Below are positions 35,234 through 45,506 of a stretch of 64,000 nt of DNA, one piece after another (position 1 is the stretch's first letter; every line of letters begins with the position of its first letter). Source of the DNA: Mediterranea sp. An20 (GTDB lineage Bacteria; Bacteroidota; Bacteroidia; Bacteroidales; Bacteroidaceae). The translations under genes and the position numbers were made by a program. The notes below the pieces were generated by a model. That model saw only the letters and a program-made list of their open reading frames with translations. It ran no database searches and was not told the origin of the DNA. The stretch is from the NCBI RefSeq assembly GCF_002160055.1, contig NZ_NFJV01000010.1, positions 1 through 64,000 of the forward strand, in the 5' to 3' direction.

Positions 35234-37039
35234 ATGAAAAGGATTATTTCTTTATGGGCCATGTTGTTGATGGCCTGCCTGACCATTTGGGCTGATGAAG
35301 TGACATTTACGGCATCAGCTCCCGATGCAGTAGCCGTGGGAGACCAATTCCGGTTGTCTTATACAGTTACAACGCAAAAAGTGAGAGATTTCCGGGCTCC
35401 ATCAATCAAAGGGTTCGATGTACTGATGGGGCCTAGCCGTTCGGAACAGACCAGTATGCAAATGATAAACGGAAAAACCACTTCTACGCAAAGCATTACA
35501 TTTACATACATTCTGATGGCTACGACTGAAGGGACTTTTACTCTACCGGGAGCAACCGTGACAGCTGACGGTAATCAGATGGTTTCTAATTCAGTGACCA
35601 TTAAGGTCTTGCCTGCCGACAAATCCTCCGGGTCTAATGGAACAACGGCTGCTGGCAACACCTCTATCTCCAAGAACAATCTTTTTATTACAGCTACAGT
35701 AAATAAAACCAATGTCTATGAACAGGAAGCTATCTTGTTGACTTACAAAATATATACTCAAGTAGATTTGCGTGCCTTTGATAATGTGAAGCTGCCAGAT
35801 TTCAAGGGATTCCATTCACAGGAAGTGGAATTGCCTGCTAACCGGCATTGGGGTTTGGAGCATTACAAAGGGCGTAATTATCAGACAACCATTTATCGTC
35901 AGTTTGTGCTTTTCCCACAGCAAACAGGTAAACTCACTATAGATGCAGCTCGTTTTGATGCATCTATAGCTGTTGCCAACCAAACGATTGATCCGTTTGA
36001 AGCTTTTTTCAATGGGGGAAGCAATATGACGGAAGTCAAAAAATCTCTTTTTACTCCTGTACAAACAATCGAGGTCAAGGCTTTGCCTGACAAACCTGCT
36101 GGCTTTTCTGGTGGAGTGGGGGATTTTAGCTTGTCGTCGTCTATAAACAGCACAAATGTTAAAACCAACGATGCCATTACGGTGAAGTTGGTTGTTTCGG
36201 GCACGGGAAATCTGAAGTTGGTTGCTGATCCTGAAGTTAAATTCCCGGAAGACTTCGAAATTTATGACCCTAAGAGTGACAATAAGTTTCGTCTGACCAC
36301 CGAAGGATTGTCGGGAAGCAAAGTTATCGAATACTTAGCCATTCCTCGTAATGCGGGGGATTATAAAATTCCTCCTGTAGAATTTACATATTTTGATATA
36401 AAATCTAAAACGTATAAAACCCTTAAATCGGAGGGATACAACATACATGTGGAAAAAGGAGAAGGCAATGCCACTCAAACAATTGCTAACTTCACTAATA
36501 AAGAAGAATTGAAAGTCTTAAATGAAGACATACGCTTTATAAAACAAAATCCTGTAAAGCTAATTCCGCGTGGAGAGTTTTTCTTCGGAACGTTTGGATA
36601 TATCTTATGCTATCTGATACCTGTACTTATTTTCATCATTCTCTTTATTATCTACCGTAAGCAGATTGCAGCCAATGCCAATTTGGCGAGAGTACGCACG
36701 CGCAAAGCGAATAAAGTAGCCGTAAAGCGCCTGAAAATGGCTGGTAAGCTGTTGTCAGACAACAAGAAAGATGAATTCTATGATGAAGTTTTAAAAGCTT
36801 TGTGGGGATATGTCAGTGATAAGTTAAACATTCCGACCTCGCAACTTTCTAAAGACAATATTGAAGAGGAATTGCGCAGTTATGGTGTTGCAGATAATTT
36901 GATAGCGGAATTTTTGAGTGCATTGAATAATTGTGAATTTGCGCGTTTTGCTCCTTCCGATAATAATCAGGGTATGGACAAAATATACCAAGCAGCATTA
37001 GAAGTTATTAGCAAAATGGAAAATTCTATTAAACATTGA
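35234..37039 (+). CDS. batD: BatD, oxygen-tolerance family membrane protein
   Basis: A 601-residue BatD-family protein. A signal peptide (MKRIISLWAMLLMACLTIWA) precedes several beta-sandwich domains up to residue ~440. The family segments include FTYILMATTEGTFTLPGATV and RQFVLFPQQTGKLTI. A single membrane span at ~450-475 (ILCYLIPVLIFIILFIIY) is followed by a ~125-residue cytoplasmic helical region. It is the large periplasmic partner of the BatA/BatB complex. It is preceded by batC at 33 bases and its stop overlaps the region of alternative batE starts. Confidence 0.93.
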   Translation: MKRIISLWAMLLMACLTIWADEVTFTASAPDAVAVGDQFRLSYTVTTQKVRDFRAPSIKGFDVLMGPSRSEQTSMQMINGKTTSTQSITFTYILMATTEGTFTLPGATVTADGNQMVSNSVTIKVLPADKSSGSNGTTAAGNTSISKNNLFITATVNKTNVYEQEAILLTYKIYTQVDLRAFDNVKLPDFKGFHSQEVELPANRHWGLEHYKGRNYQTTIYRQFVLFPQQTGKLTIDAARFDASIAVANQTIDPFEAFFNGGSNMTEVKKSLFTPVQTIEVKALPDKPAGFSGGVGDFSLSSSINSTNVKTNDAITVKLVVSGTGNLKLVADPEVKFPEDFEIYDPKSDNKFRLTTEGLSGSKVIEYLAIPRNAGDYKIPPVEFTYFDIKSKTYKTLKSEGYNIHVEKGEGNATQTIANFTNKEELKVLNEDIRFIKQNPVKLIPRGEFFFGTFGYILCYLIPVLIFIILFIIYRKQIAANANLARVRTRKANKVAVKRLKMAGKLLSDNKKDEFYDEVLKALWGYVSDKLNIPTSQLSKDNIEEELRSYGVADNLIAEFLSALNNCEFARFAPSDNNQGMDKIYQAALEVISKMENSIKH

Positions 37040-37056
37040 ATAAGAGAATGATAGAT

Positions 37057-37878
37057 ATGAAAAAGATATTATTTATTGCTTTGCTTACGCTCATCTCCAA
37101 TTGGGCTCAAGGACAAAAGATGCTAGTAGACACAATATCAAACGATAGTGTGACTACAGCAGAAAGTTTTGTTTCTTTCAATCCAGATCAGGTAACGAAA
37201 GCTGCCGGAGACAGTGCTTATCTGCGTAATGATTTTCAGACAGCGATTCAGATTTATGAAGCACTTTTGAAACAAGGTGAAGCTGCCGAGGTATATTATA
37301 ACTTAGGCAATAGTTATTACAAAATTAATGATATTGCTCATGCTATTCTTAATTATGAACGAGCCTTGTTGCTTTCGCCCGGTAACAGTGATATCCGCGC
37401 CAATTTGGAGATAGCTCGTGCTAAAACAATTGATAAGATTGCATCTATTCCTGATATATTTTTCATAGGTTGGTTTAAAACTCTTATTAATAGTTTGAGT
37501 ATTGATGCTTGGTCTTATTTGGCTATTGTATGTTTTGTATTCTTTCTATTATGCTTAGGCTTGTTTTTCTATTCCAAATCTGTAAGAGGGAAGAAGATTG
37601 GTTTTATCAGTGGGTTCATTTTACTAATTATTGTAATTCTCTGTAATGTGTTTGCCTTACAGCAAAAGAAAAACCTTACCAATCGTTTTAAGGCTATTGT
37701 TATAGCTCCAAGTGTTACTGTTCATAGTACTCCAAGTGAGAGTGGTACCAATTTATTCATCTTACATGAAGGACATAAAGTAGAGATCAAAGATAATACC
37801 ATGCATGAGTGGAAGGAAATCCGTTTGGAAGACGGAAAAGTTGGTTGGCTTCCGTCATCAGCCATTGAAGTCATTTGA
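37057..37878 (+). CDS. batE: BatE, TPR and SH3-domain membrane protein
   Basis: A 273-residue protein beginning with a signal peptide (MKKILFIALLTLISNWAQG). TPR-like repeats occupy residues ~55-125 (EVYYNLGNSYYKINDIAHA, NYERALLLSPGNSDI). Two membrane spans follow at ~150-170 (YLAIVCFVFFLLCLGLFFY) and ~180-205. A bacterial SH3-like domain ends the protein (VTVHSTPSESGT, EDGKVGWLPSSAIEVI). It is the last gene of the Bat operon. The ATG at 37057 is taken because it opens the signal peptide; 37048 and a TTG at 37036 also lie in frame. Confidence 0.9.
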   Translation: MKKILFIALLTLISNWAQGQKMLVDTISNDSVTTAESFVSFNPDQVTKAAGDSAYLRNDFQTAIQIYEALLKQGEAAEVYYNLGNSYYKINDIAHAILNYERALLLSPGNSDIRANLEIARAKTIDKIASIPDIFFIGWFKTLINSLSIDAWSYLAIVCFVFFLLCLGLFFYSKSVRGKKIGFISGFILLIIVILCNVFALQQKKNLTNRFKAIVIAPSVTVHSTPSESGTNLFILHEGHKVEIKDNTMHEWKEIRLEDGKVGWLPSSAIEVI

Positions 37879-37946
37879 CATTTCGAATAGTTTAATGATG
37901 CCAATAAAAGAGAAATAAACCATAGGTTTTAAACCTTTATATACCA

Positions 37947-37994
37947 CAATAGCGATTGTCACTATGAACCCAATAGTTGCAGTCGCTATTGTTT
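37947..37994 (+). terminator. Hairpin after the bat operon
   Basis: CAATAGCGATTG (37947-37958) pairs with CAGTCGCTATTG (37980-37991) with one G-T pair, across a 21-base loop, followed by TTTA. It lies 69 bases after the batE stop and fits the operon terminator, although the T-run is short. Confidence 0.5.
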
Positions 37995-38017
37995 AGTTGA
38001 ATCGTAACCATCCGAAA

Positions 38018-38284
38018 TCATCCGTGTTTCAAAACATTGTTTTTTAATAGTTTGTAAATAATCTGCATTATGTTTAATATGATAACTTGATATGGCAGGG
38101 ACGAAAGATTGCCAAGATCAGGAAGAAAATCAACACTAGGCCCAGGGAAAGGCTCAATTTCCTGACGCCTAAGGAGGTCTTTTTCAAAAATATTTCGTAA
38201 TGTTGCACTCGCTGGTTGACTCTGCCAGCTCATTTTCTTGACGCCTAAATGAAAAAAGATAGCTCTTTTATTTTGAGAAATCAT
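38018..38284 (-). CDS. Unassigned small ORF, doubtful gene
   Basis: An 88-codon open frame that I do not recognise. It contains MSWQSQPASATLRNIFEKD and a proline-rich stretch EIEPFPGPSVDFLPDLG. No domain, signal peptide or clear promoter is visible. It lies in the 470-base gap between batE and a small HTH-like gene and contains two copies of a 15-base repeat, so it may be a fragment of a lost gene or non-coding. The proline/glycine-rich middle is not typical of random AT-rich sequence, which is why it is listed. Confidence 0.2.
   Translation of the reverse strand: MISQNKRAIFFHLGVKKMSWQSQPASATLRNIFEKDLLRRQEIEPFPGPSVDFLPDLGNLSSLPYQVIILNIMQIIYKLLKNNVLKHG
38157..38246 (+). repeat. Two copies of a 15-bp direct repeat
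   Basis: TTTCCTGACGCCTAA at 38157-38171 recurs as TTTCTTGACGCCTAA at 38232-38246 with one mismatch, 75 bases apart. A 75-base period would equal 25 codons. Nothing else in the gap repeats. Its role is unknown; it may be a residue of duplication. Confidence 0.5.
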
Positions 38285-38348
38285 TTTTTTCTTCTAAGTT
38301 TATGGCGTAAATATGCAACAAAATTATTAACCTTCAATTTTTACAAAT

Positions 38349-38609
38349 ATGAGAGCAATAACATTCAATGAACTTAGAAAGATTAAAGATTCCCTGCCTG
38401 ATGGTAGCATGCACAGAATAGCCGATGAATTGGGCTTAGACGTTGACACTGTGCGCAATTTCTTTGGGGGACAGAATTTCAAGGAAGGTAAAAGCGTTGG
38501 CATTCATTTAGAACCAGGTCCAGATGGTGGCTTGGTTATGCTTGATGACACAACAGTACTTGATTGGGCGTTAAAGATATTAGATGAGGAAGCTCGTGCA
38601 TCAGATTAA
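38349..38609 (+). CDS. Small conserved DNA-binding-like protein
   Basis: An 86-residue acidic protein. Residues ~5-40 resemble a helix-turn-helix (ELRKIKDSLPDGSMHRIADE and GLDVDTVRNFFGG, with the pattern of a small transcription-factor recognition helix). The rest is HLEPGPDGGLVMLDDTTV followed by an amphipathic end helix. Proteins of this size and start occur widely in Bacteroidales, but I know of no assigned function. It stands alone on the + strand between the bat terminator and a converging TPR gene. Confidence 0.7.
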   Translation: MRAITFNELRKIKDSLPDGSMHRIADELGLDVDTVRNFFGGQNFKEGKSVGIHLEPGPDGGLVMLDDTTVLDWALKILDEEARASD

Positions 38610-38661
38610 GCAAGAATAAAGTAAATAAACTCGTGTCTAAGGAAACTATAAGACAGAAAGA

Positions 38662-38714
38662 GTCAAGCGAACATGGTTGAATTTAGCAATGCTGTCCAAC
38701 AATGTTCGCTTGAC
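38662..38714. terminator. Inverted repeat between converging genes
   Basis: GTCAAGCGAACAT (38662-38674) pairs perfectly with 38702-38714; five more bases pair with one mismatch. It lies between the small HTH-like gene and the TPR gene, which converge, and can form a hairpin on either strand. There is no long T-run, so it is either a bidirectional terminator or a short repetitive element. Confidence 0.5.
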
Positions 38715-38741
38715 GCATTTTAGGAAATAGTCTGAAGAAAA

Positions 38742-39962
38742 TTAATTATTCATCAACTTTTCTATTTCTTCAAATTCTGCACCCATTTGCAGGTTATAGT
38801 AAACACTGTATAAGCCATTTACCCACAAATCTTTTTGGTCAGGTTTCAATTCTCTAGCCTTTTCATAATAAGGCTTAGCCTGTTCATAGAAAGATTTTAA
38901 AGTAGCTTGGTCTTCTTTATATTTAGGATCATTTACATCACTTGTAGCACTGGTCGAGAAATTTTGTGCCTTGAGGCAGTAAATCAAGCCTACGTTAGAA
39001 TAAGCTTCTGCATAATTAGGATCTACTTCAATGGTTTTCTTATAATATTCCAGTGCATTATCATAATCTTCCATATTATGATACAAGTATCCTTTTACAT
39101 AAAGATTGAAAGCATTATTAGGATCCTTAGCTAACATTTCATCTGCAAAAGCCATCGCATCATCAAATTTTTTGCTGTTGCTGTAGTAATCAATAAGATT
39201 TCCAAAGAAGAATGGATGTTCAGGATATTTCTCGACACCTTCCTTTAAAGATTCAACCCATTTAGCTGTATCACCTTCTGTTTTAAGGGCTGTAGAATAG
39301 AACTCCATTGCATATTTTCCAACTTCCTTATCATCTTTTGCAACAGGGGCATACTTCATGACACTGGGATAATCTTCTAATTTCATGGCGGCTAATGCTG
39401 CATAATAAGCAATTTGCGGCATCAGTGTATCAGCTTTTACGATTTCATTGTCAGCGAACATTGGATGGCTGGCGATATCTACATAAGTAGAAAAGAAATC
39501 GAGTGCTTCTTTGTTCTTATCTTCATTGAAGAACTGAATACCACCATTAATCAGATTGCCACGTTCGCCTAAAATGGCAGCAGCATTCGCTTTGCGGTAC
39601 TTATTCTTGATTTTACCCTTTTCATTGGGAATCTGTGCCAATTCATCGCATTTGAAATAGTATTTGCACATGTTTAAGGCGCTGTTATACACTTGCAGTG
39701 TGTCGTAAGGCTTGCGCAAATAGGCATTTTCCATTTCTTTTTCGCTCCGTCTTTTTTGGATAAAGCCGGCTACATTCCACGTTTCAGCTTGGTCTTTAGT
39801 TTCAGGATTGGTCAAGGCTCCATTGATTAATTCTTCTGCCTTGGCAAAATCCGGAGTAACTCCATTGGCAATTTTCTTGGCCTCTTTTACAGCTTTCTCT
39901 TGTGCAAAAGCAGTAAAACTTGCCGCCAATAACAAAATTACAGAAAATACAATTTTTCTCAT
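38742..39962 (-). CDS. Exported tetratricopeptide-repeat protein
   Basis: A 406-residue protein with a signal peptide (MRKIVFSVILLLAASFTAFA, then QEKAVKEAKK). TPR units cover most of the chain, clearest at ~260-330 (NAFNLYVKGYLYHNMEDYDN, YAEAYSNVGLIYCLKAQ). It is probably periplasmic and mediates protein contacts, with no catalytic motif. The start is 34 bases after the gyrA stop on the same strand, so it probably shares the gyrA transcript, an arrangement seen in other Bacteroides. Confidence 0.85.
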   Translation of the reverse strand: MRKIVFSVILLLAASFTAFAQEKAVKEAKKIANGVTPDFAKAEELINGALTNPETKDQAETWNVAGFIQKRRSEKEMENAYLRKPYDTLQVYNSALNMCKYYFKCDELAQIPNEKGKIKNKYRKANAAAILGERGNLINGGIQFFNEDKNKEALDFFSTYVDIASHPMFADNEIVKADTLMPQIAYYAALAAMKLEDYPSVMKYAPVAKDDKEVGKYAMEFYSTALKTEGDTAKWVESLKEGVEKYPEHPFFFGNLIDYYSNSKKFDDAMAFADEMLAKDPNNAFNLYVKGYLYHNMEDYDNALEYYKKTIEVDPNYAEAYSNVGLIYCLKAQNFSTSATSDVNDPKYKEDQATLKSFYEQAKPYYEKARELKPDQKDLWVNGLYSVYYNLQMGAEFEEIEKLMNN

Positions 39963-39996
39963 AATTGTAAGATAATTAAAAGATTAATGATTATGT

Positions 39997-42501
39997 CTAT
40001 TCATTGTTTTCTTCGTCATTTATTGTGCCATTGTCTTCCAAAGCTTCTTCTGCTGTTTCTGAAGTCACCTTGCAGACTGAGCCAATTTCGTCATTACGCT
40101 TTTCCAAGTTAATGAGTCGCACACCTTGGGTGGCACGCCCCATCACACGTACATCTGCTACTTTCAGGCGGATAGTAATACCAGACTTATTAATAATCAT
40201 CAAATCGTTTTCGTCCGTTACAGATTTGATTGCGACCAGTTCGCCGGTTTTTTCAGTGATATTCAGCGTCTTCACGCCTTTTCCACCACGATTGGTGATG
40301 CGATAGTCTTCCAACTCAGAACGTTTGCCATAGCCCTGTTCCGACACAACCATAATGGTTTCCGTTGCTGAGTCTTTGATGCAAATCATGCCCACTACTT
40401 CATCATTTCCGTCTTCATCAAGAGTCATGCCGCGAACACCTGTAGCTGTGCGCCCCATTACACGTACGGCATTTTCATGGAAACGAATAGCACGTCCCTT
40501 ACGGTTAGCTATGATGATTTCATTATTTCCATTCGTCATACGTACTTCGATTACTTCATCGCCTTCACGCAAAGTGATAGCGTTTACACCGTTTTGGCGG
40601 GGACGTGAATATTGCTCCAACAAGGTTTTCTTGATGACGCCCTGACGGGTACAGAAAAGTACATAGTGCGAGTTAATGAACTCCTGATCATTTAGATTCT
40701 TAACACGCAAGTATGCATTCACTGCATCATCTGGATCGATATTCAACAGATTTTGGATAGCACGTCCTTTGGCATTTTTAGCTCCTTCAGGAATCTCATA
40801 TACCTTGAGCCAGTAGCATTTTCCCTTTTTGGTGAAAAACAGCATCGTGTTGTGCATCGTGGCAGGATAAATGTGTTCCACAAAGTCCTGTTCCCTTGTG
40901 TCTGAGCCCTTTGAGCCTACCCCACCCCGATTCTGTGCATGAAATTCGCTCAAAGGCGTACGCTTAATATAGCCCATGTGCGAAATGGTAATAATCATTT
41001 CGTCATCAGCATAGAAATCTTCGGGATTAAATTCTTCGGATGAATAAACAATTTCCGAACGGCGTGGGTCGCCATATTTTTCTTTCACCACCAACAGTTC
41101 GTCTTTTATGACTTTACGGCACAACTCCTCATCAGCCAAAATTTGCTCGTAGTAAGCGATTTTTTTCTGAATTTCGTCATATTCGGCATGTAGCTGTTCT
41201 TGTTGGAGTCCCGTAAGCTGTCGCAGACGCATTTCCACAATAGCACGTGACTGCATTTCGGACAGTTGAAACCGGTTCATAAGGTTGTTCACTGCCTCAT
41301 TGGGGGTTTGAGAAGCCCGGATAATGCGAATTACTTCATCGATATTATCTGAGGCAATGATAAGACCTTCTAATATGTGGGCACGTTCCTGAGCTTTGCG
41401 CAAGTCGAATTTCGTGCGACGAATGACTACCTCGTGACGATGTTCTACAAAGTAACGTATAAGGTCTTTCAGGTTAAGCACGCGGGGGCGTCCATGCACC
41501 AGAGCCACATTGTTGACACTGAACGATGTCTGCAGTTGTGTCATTTTATACAACTTGTTCAGTACTACACTGGCATTGGCATCCCGTTTTACATCAATGA
41601 CAATGCGCATGCCCTGACGGTCTGATTCATCGTTAGCGTTGGATATTCCTTCTATCTTCTTTTCGTTAGCCAGATTGGCAATATCCTTGATAAGTTCGGC
41701 TTTATTAACCCCATACGGTATTTCGGAAACCACGATTTTGTCGTGCGTCGTACCGGTCTCAATTTCAGCCTTTGCGCGCATGATGACACGCCCTCTTCCT
41801 GTGGTATAGGCCTCACGCACACCGCTCATGCCATAAATATAACCTCCCGTGGGGAAATCTGGAGCTTTTACATAATTCATCAGCTCCTCAATGCTTATAT
41901 CATTATTGTCAATATAGGCTACACATGCATCTATTACTTCGCTCAGGTTGTGTGTCGGCATATTAGTCGCCATACCTACAGCTATGCCTGAAGCGCCATT
42001 TACCAATAAACTGGGAATGCGGGTTGGCATTACGGTCGGTTCCTGCAATGTATCATCGAAGTTGTTCTGCATGTCCACCGTTTCCTTATCGATGTCCTGC
42101 ATCATGTCTTCACCGATTTTGCGCAAACGACATTCCGTGTAACGCATCGCCGCTGGACTGTCGCCATCCACGGAACCATAGTTACCTTGGCCGTCCACCA
42201 GCATGTAACGCATGGACCACCATTGTGCCATGCGGACGAGGGCGCCGTACACCGACGAATCGCCGTGCGGGTGGTACTTACCCAGCACCTCACCCACTAC
42301 TCTTGCCGATTTTTTATAAGGTTTGTCAGACGTATTTCCCAACCCCATCATGCCGAAAAGAATGCGGCGGTGTACGGGTTTGAAACCGTCACGTACATCG
42401 GGAAGGGCACGTGCTACAATGACCGACATAGAGTAGTCAATGTACGATGACTTCATTTCCTCCTCGATGTTTACTTTTATAATTCTGTCTTGTTCAACCA
42501 T
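39997..42501 (-). CDS. gyrA: DNA gyrase subunit A
   Basis: An 834-residue type II topoisomerase subunit. The N-terminal [18 protein letters not shown], the quinolone-pocket region [20 protein letters not shown] and the catalytic tyrosine in [10 protein letters not shown] are all present. The C-terminal beta-pinwheel blades ([18 protein letters not shown]-type repeats) include a GyrA-box-like [10 protein letters not shown]. It breaks and rejoins DNA with GyrB to introduce negative supercoils. The serine equivalent to E. coli Ser83 is retained; the position of Asp87 is glycine. It is transcribed divergently from clpC with a 327-base gap. Confidence 0.97.
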   Translation of the reverse strand: MVEQDRIIKVNIEEEMKSSYIDYSMSVIVARALPDVRDGFKPVHRRILFGMMGLGNTSDKPYKKSARVVGEVLGKYHPHGDSSVYGALVRMAQWWSMRYMLVDGQGNYGSVDGDSPAAMRYTECRLRKIGEDMMQDIDKETVDMQNNFDDTLQEPTVMPTRIPSLLVNGASGIAVGMATNMPTHNLSEVIDACVAYIDNNDISIEELMNYVKAPDFPTGGYIYGMSGVREAYTTGRGRVIMRAKAEIETGTTHDKIVVSEIPYGVNKAELIKDIANLANEKKIEGISNANDESDRQGMRIVIDVKRDANASVVLNKLYKMTQLQTSFSVNNVALVHGRPRVLNLKDLIRYFVEHRHEVVIRRTKFDLRKAQERAHILEGLIIASDNIDEVIRIIRASQTPNEAVNNLMNRFQLSEMQSRAIVEMRLRQLTGLQQEQLHAEYDEIQKKIAYYEQILADEELCRKVIKDELLVVKEKYGDPRRSEIVYSSEEFNPEDFYADDEMIITISHMGYIKRTPLSEFHAQNRGGVGSKGSDTREQDFVEHIYPATMHNTMLFFTKKGKCYWLKVYEIPEGAKNAKGRAIQNLLNIDPDDAVNAYLRVKNLNDQEFINSHYVLFCTRQGVIKKTLLEQYSRPRQNGVNAITLREGDEVIEVRMTNGNNEIIIANRKGRAIRFHENAVRVMGRTATGVRGMTLDEDGNDEVVGMICIKDSATETIMVVSEQGYGKRSELEDYRITNRGGKGVKTLNITEKTGELVAIKSVTDENDLMIINKSGITIRLKVADVRVMGRATQGVRLINLEKRNDEIGSVCKVTSETAEEALEDNGTINDEENNE

Positions 42502-42778
42502 TTACAATTATTGATTAATTAATTATGTGCGGTTCGCAGAAAAACCACGCTAAGGTAAGACTTTTTTTCGATATACGAAAGTTTTCAGCCAAAAACTTGC
42601 CTTGGAGCCCTTGTGCGTTTCGGTTACATTCCAGTCTTGATAAAGATTCACAGCATGCAGAGGCGTATTTTTCAGAGGGAGAAATGCCTGTGTTTAACCT
42701 TTGCAATACTTTGGCATGCTATTTGTAGGAATTACATAAAAAAGGTCAGCAGATAACGCAGATATGATATTATATGCG

Positions 42779-42786
42779 TATCTTTG
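42779..42786 (+). promoter_or_regulatory. clpC promoter -7 box
   Basis: TATCTTTG matches the -7 consensus and ends 43 bases before the clpC ATG at 42829. An in-frame ATG-like start at 42784 lies within this box and so would be outside the transcript. The rest of the gyrA-clpC gap (42502-42778) shows no gene; a - strand promoter for gyrA must be there but is not obvious. Confidence 0.6.
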
Positions 42787-42828
42787 CCGACTGATAATCT
42801 CAAAACGAATACGGAGAATAAAAAAATC

Positions 42829-45354
42829 ATGGAAAATCAATTTTCACAACGAGTTTCAGACATCATCACATACAGCAAAGAGGAAGCCAACCGACTGAAA
42901 AGCAGAGCTATCGGCCCGGAGCACCTGCTACTGGCCCTTCTGCGCCAGGGCAATGGCAAGGCAATAGATGTGCTTGACCGTTTGGGGGTGGACAGAAAGA
43001 AGTTGAAACAGCGCATTGAACACTATCTGGAAATACAGGCAGACCACTCCTTAGAGGCCGATGCAGACATTCCGTTGTCGCCCGTAGCCTCCCGGATTCT
43101 CAAAATTTGTATGCTTGAAGCCCGCTTGCTTAAGAGCCCCTCAGTAGATACAGAACATATCTTGTTGGCAATCTTAAAAGACGGGGACAACTTAGCGGCG
43201 AGTGTATTAGAAGAAACGGGTGCTGACTATCAAACCGTCTTTGACCTGGTGTCAATGAAGTCGGCCAACCCCACAGCGGGTATGGGCTATCCAGACGATG
43301 AAGAAGAAGACGAGATGGAAGACGGAGCAGGTCGCCAGTCGGCGTCGGGCAACCGGCAACAGTCGGCCCAGGCAACCCCCGGTAAGTCGGCAGGAAGTGA
43401 TACGCCCGTACTTGACAATTTTGGCACCGACATGACCCGCGCTGCTGCCGAGGGCAAGCTGGATCCTGTGGTGGGACGTGAGCGTGAGATAGAGCGTGTC
43501 GCACAGATTTTGAGCCGCCGTAAGAAAAATAATCCGGTACTTATAGGTGAGCCGGGTGTCGGTAAGTCGGCCATCGTAGAAGGGTTAGCCCTGCGCATCA
43601 CACAACGCAAGGTATCACGGGTTTTGTTCAACAAGCGTGTCATTATGCTCGATATGGCTTCCGTGGTGGCCGGAACAAAATACCGCGGACAGTTCGAAGA
43701 ACGCATCCGGTCCATCATCAATGAGTTGCAGAATAACCCTAATGTCATTCTTTTCATTGACGAGATACACACCATGGTGGGAGCCGGAGCAGCTACCGGC
43801 TCGATGGATGCGGCCAATATGCTGAAACCGGCTCTGGCGCGTGGTGAGATACAATGCATCGGTGCCACTACTCTTGATGAATACAGAAAAAGCATTGAAA
43901 AAGATGGAGCATTGGAGCGACGTTTCCAAAAAATCATCGTTGAACCTACTACGGCAGACGAAACTTTGCAAATTCTGAGAAATATCGAAGAAAAATATGA
44001 GGAACATCATAATGTGACTTATACAGATGCGGCTCTTGAAGCTTGTGTCAAATTGACAGAGCGGTATATCACCGACCGGCATTTCCCCGACAAAGCCATT
44101 GATGCGTTGGATGAAGCCGGTTCGCGCGTGCATCTTACTCATATAAGTGTTCCTAAGGAGATTGAAGAACAGGAAAAACTGATTGAAGAGGCACGTCGTT
44201 TGAAGGCTGAAGCGGTGAAATCGCAGAATTTTGAGCTGGCGGCCGGTTATCGTGACCAGGAACGCGAGGCAACAAACCGGTTGGATGCCATGAAGGCTGA
44301 ATGGGAAACCCGGGTTAAGGAAGCGCGTCAAGTGGTGGATGAAGACGAAATAGCCAATGCTGTGTCTATGATGTCGGGAGTGCCCGTACAGCGTATGGCG
44401 CAAGCCGAGGGAGTTAAGCTGGCGGGTATGAAAGACGCCCTGCAGAGCCAGGTCATCGGACAAGATACTGCTATTGAGAAAGTTGTAAAAGCCATATTGC
44501 GAAGCCGGGTGGGCCTGAAAGACCCCAACCGTCCTATTGGAACCTTTATGTTCCTGGGACCTACGGGCGTAGGAAAGACTCATCTGGCCAAACAGCTGGC
44601 CAAATATATGTTTGGATCTTCGGATGCTTTGATACGTATCGACATGAGCGAGTATATGGAGAAATATACAGTATCGCGCATGATTGGTGCCGCTCCCGGA
44701 TATGTAGGTTATGAAGAAGGAGGACAGCTTACCGAAAAAGTACGTCGGCGTCCCTACTCTATCGTGTTGTTAGATGAGATTGAAAAGGCGCATCCAGATG
44801 TGTTCAACATCCTTTTGCAAGTGTTGGACGAAGGCAGGTTGACTGACAATGCCGGCCGCACCATCGACTTCAAGAATACAGTCATTATCATGACTTCAAA
44901 CATCGGCACCCGTCAGCTCAAGGATTTTGGGCGCGGCATCGGATTTGCTGCACAGAACCGTGGCGCTGATGATAAAGAGTATTCGCGCGGTGTCATACAA
45001 AAAGCTCTCAACAAGAGTTTCTCGCCTGAGTTCCTGAACCGTTTGGATGAAATCATAACTTTCGACCAGCTTTCGTTGGATTCTATCATCCGTATCGTAG
45101 ACATTGAGCTGAAGGGACTTTACAATCGCTTGGAAGCCATAGGTTTTCATCTGGAGGTGGATGATGCAGCCAAAAACTTTTTAGCGGCTAAGGGATACGA
45201 TGTGCAGTATGGTGCCCGCCCTCTGAAACGTGCTATCCAGAATTATCTGGAAGATAAACTTTCGGAGCTTATTGTGTCGGGAGCCGTGCAGCCTGGAGAT
45301 GTGCTTTGCGTATCAGATGCAAAAGATGCACTTGAAATACGTAAGAAAGAGTAA
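42829..45354 (+). CDS. clpC: ClpC-type AAA+ unfoldase of the Clp protease
   Basis: An 841-residue class I Clp ATPase. The N-terminal Clp repeat domain ([37 protein letters not shown]) is followed by AAA1 with Walker [16 protein letters not shown]. Between the AAA modules is a UVR-like segment ([20 protein letters not shown]), and AAA2 has [20 protein letters not shown]. The UVR motif marks ClpC rather than ClpB. It unfolds substrates for ClpP and probably serves stress proteolysis. An extra linker rich in E, Q and S lies at residues ~150-200. The start at 42829 gives the family N-terminus [12 protein letters not shown]. Confidence 0.94.
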   Translation: MENQFSQRVSDIITYSKEEANRLKSRAIGPEHLLLALLRQGNGKAIDVLDRLGVDRKKLKQRIEHYLEIQADHSLEADADIPLSPVASRILKICMLEARLLKSPSVDTEHILLAILKDGDNLAASVLEETGADYQTVFDLVSMKSANPTAGMGYPDDEEEDEMEDGAGRQSASGNRQQSAQATPGKSAGSDTPVLDNFGTDMTRAAAEGKLDPVVGREREIERVAQILSRRKKNNPVLIGEPGVGKSAIVEGLALRITQRKVSRVLFNKRVIMLDMASVVAGTKYRGQFEERIRSIINELQNNPNVILFIDEIHTMVGAGAATGSMDAANMLKPALARGEIQCIGATTLDEYRKSIEKDGALERRFQKIIVEPTTADETLQILRNIEEKYEEHHNVTYTDAALEACVKLTERYITDRHFPDKAIDALDEAGSRVHLTHISVPKEIEEQEKLIEEARRLKAEAVKSQNFELAAGYRDQEREATNRLDAMKAEWETRVKEARQVVDEDEIANAVSMMSGVPVQRMAQAEGVKLAGMKDALQSQVIGQDTAIEKVVKAILRSRVGLKDPNRPIGTFMFLGPTGVGKTHLAKQLAKYMFGSSDALIRIDMSEYMEKYTVSRMIGAAPGYVGYEEGGQLTEKVRRRPYSIVLLDEIEKAHPDVFNILLQVLDEGRLTDNAGRTIDFKNTVIIMTSNIGTRQLKDFGRGIGFAAQNRGADDKEYSRGVIQKALNKSFSPEFLNRLDEIITFDQLSLDSIIRIVDIELKGLYNRLEAIGFHLEVDDAAKNFLAAKGYDVQYGARPLKRAIQNYLEDKLSELIVSGAVQPGDVLCVSDAKDALEIRKKE

Positions 45355-45385
45355 TTCGGTAGTTTTTTTGACATATAAAAGCGAC

Positions 45386-45419
45386 AAAGTGTCAGTCCGT
45401 GAGGGCTGGCACTTTTTTT
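45386..45419 (+). terminator. Terminator of clpC
   Basis: AAAGTGTCAGTCC pairs with GGGCTGGCACTTT (one G-T pair) across a short loop, ending in seven T residues at 45413-45419. It lies 31 bases after the clpC stop and is a textbook intrinsic terminator. Confidence 0.8.
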
Positions 45420-45506
45420 GTTGAAATAAGAAGTGCGCATGCTGAGAAATCAAGAATGCGTATTATATTGTTGATTCAAAAATAATATTTTTAAATAGCC
45501 ATAGAT

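Noticed and set aside
42525-42728. A 67-codon frame between gyrA and clpC
   Set aside because: Its composition is not protein-like, it has no family, and it occupies the divergent promoter region.
43615-44583. A 322-codon - strand frame opposite clpC
   Set aside because: It mirrors the AAA modules of clpC; the forward gene is certain and the reverse product resembles nothing.
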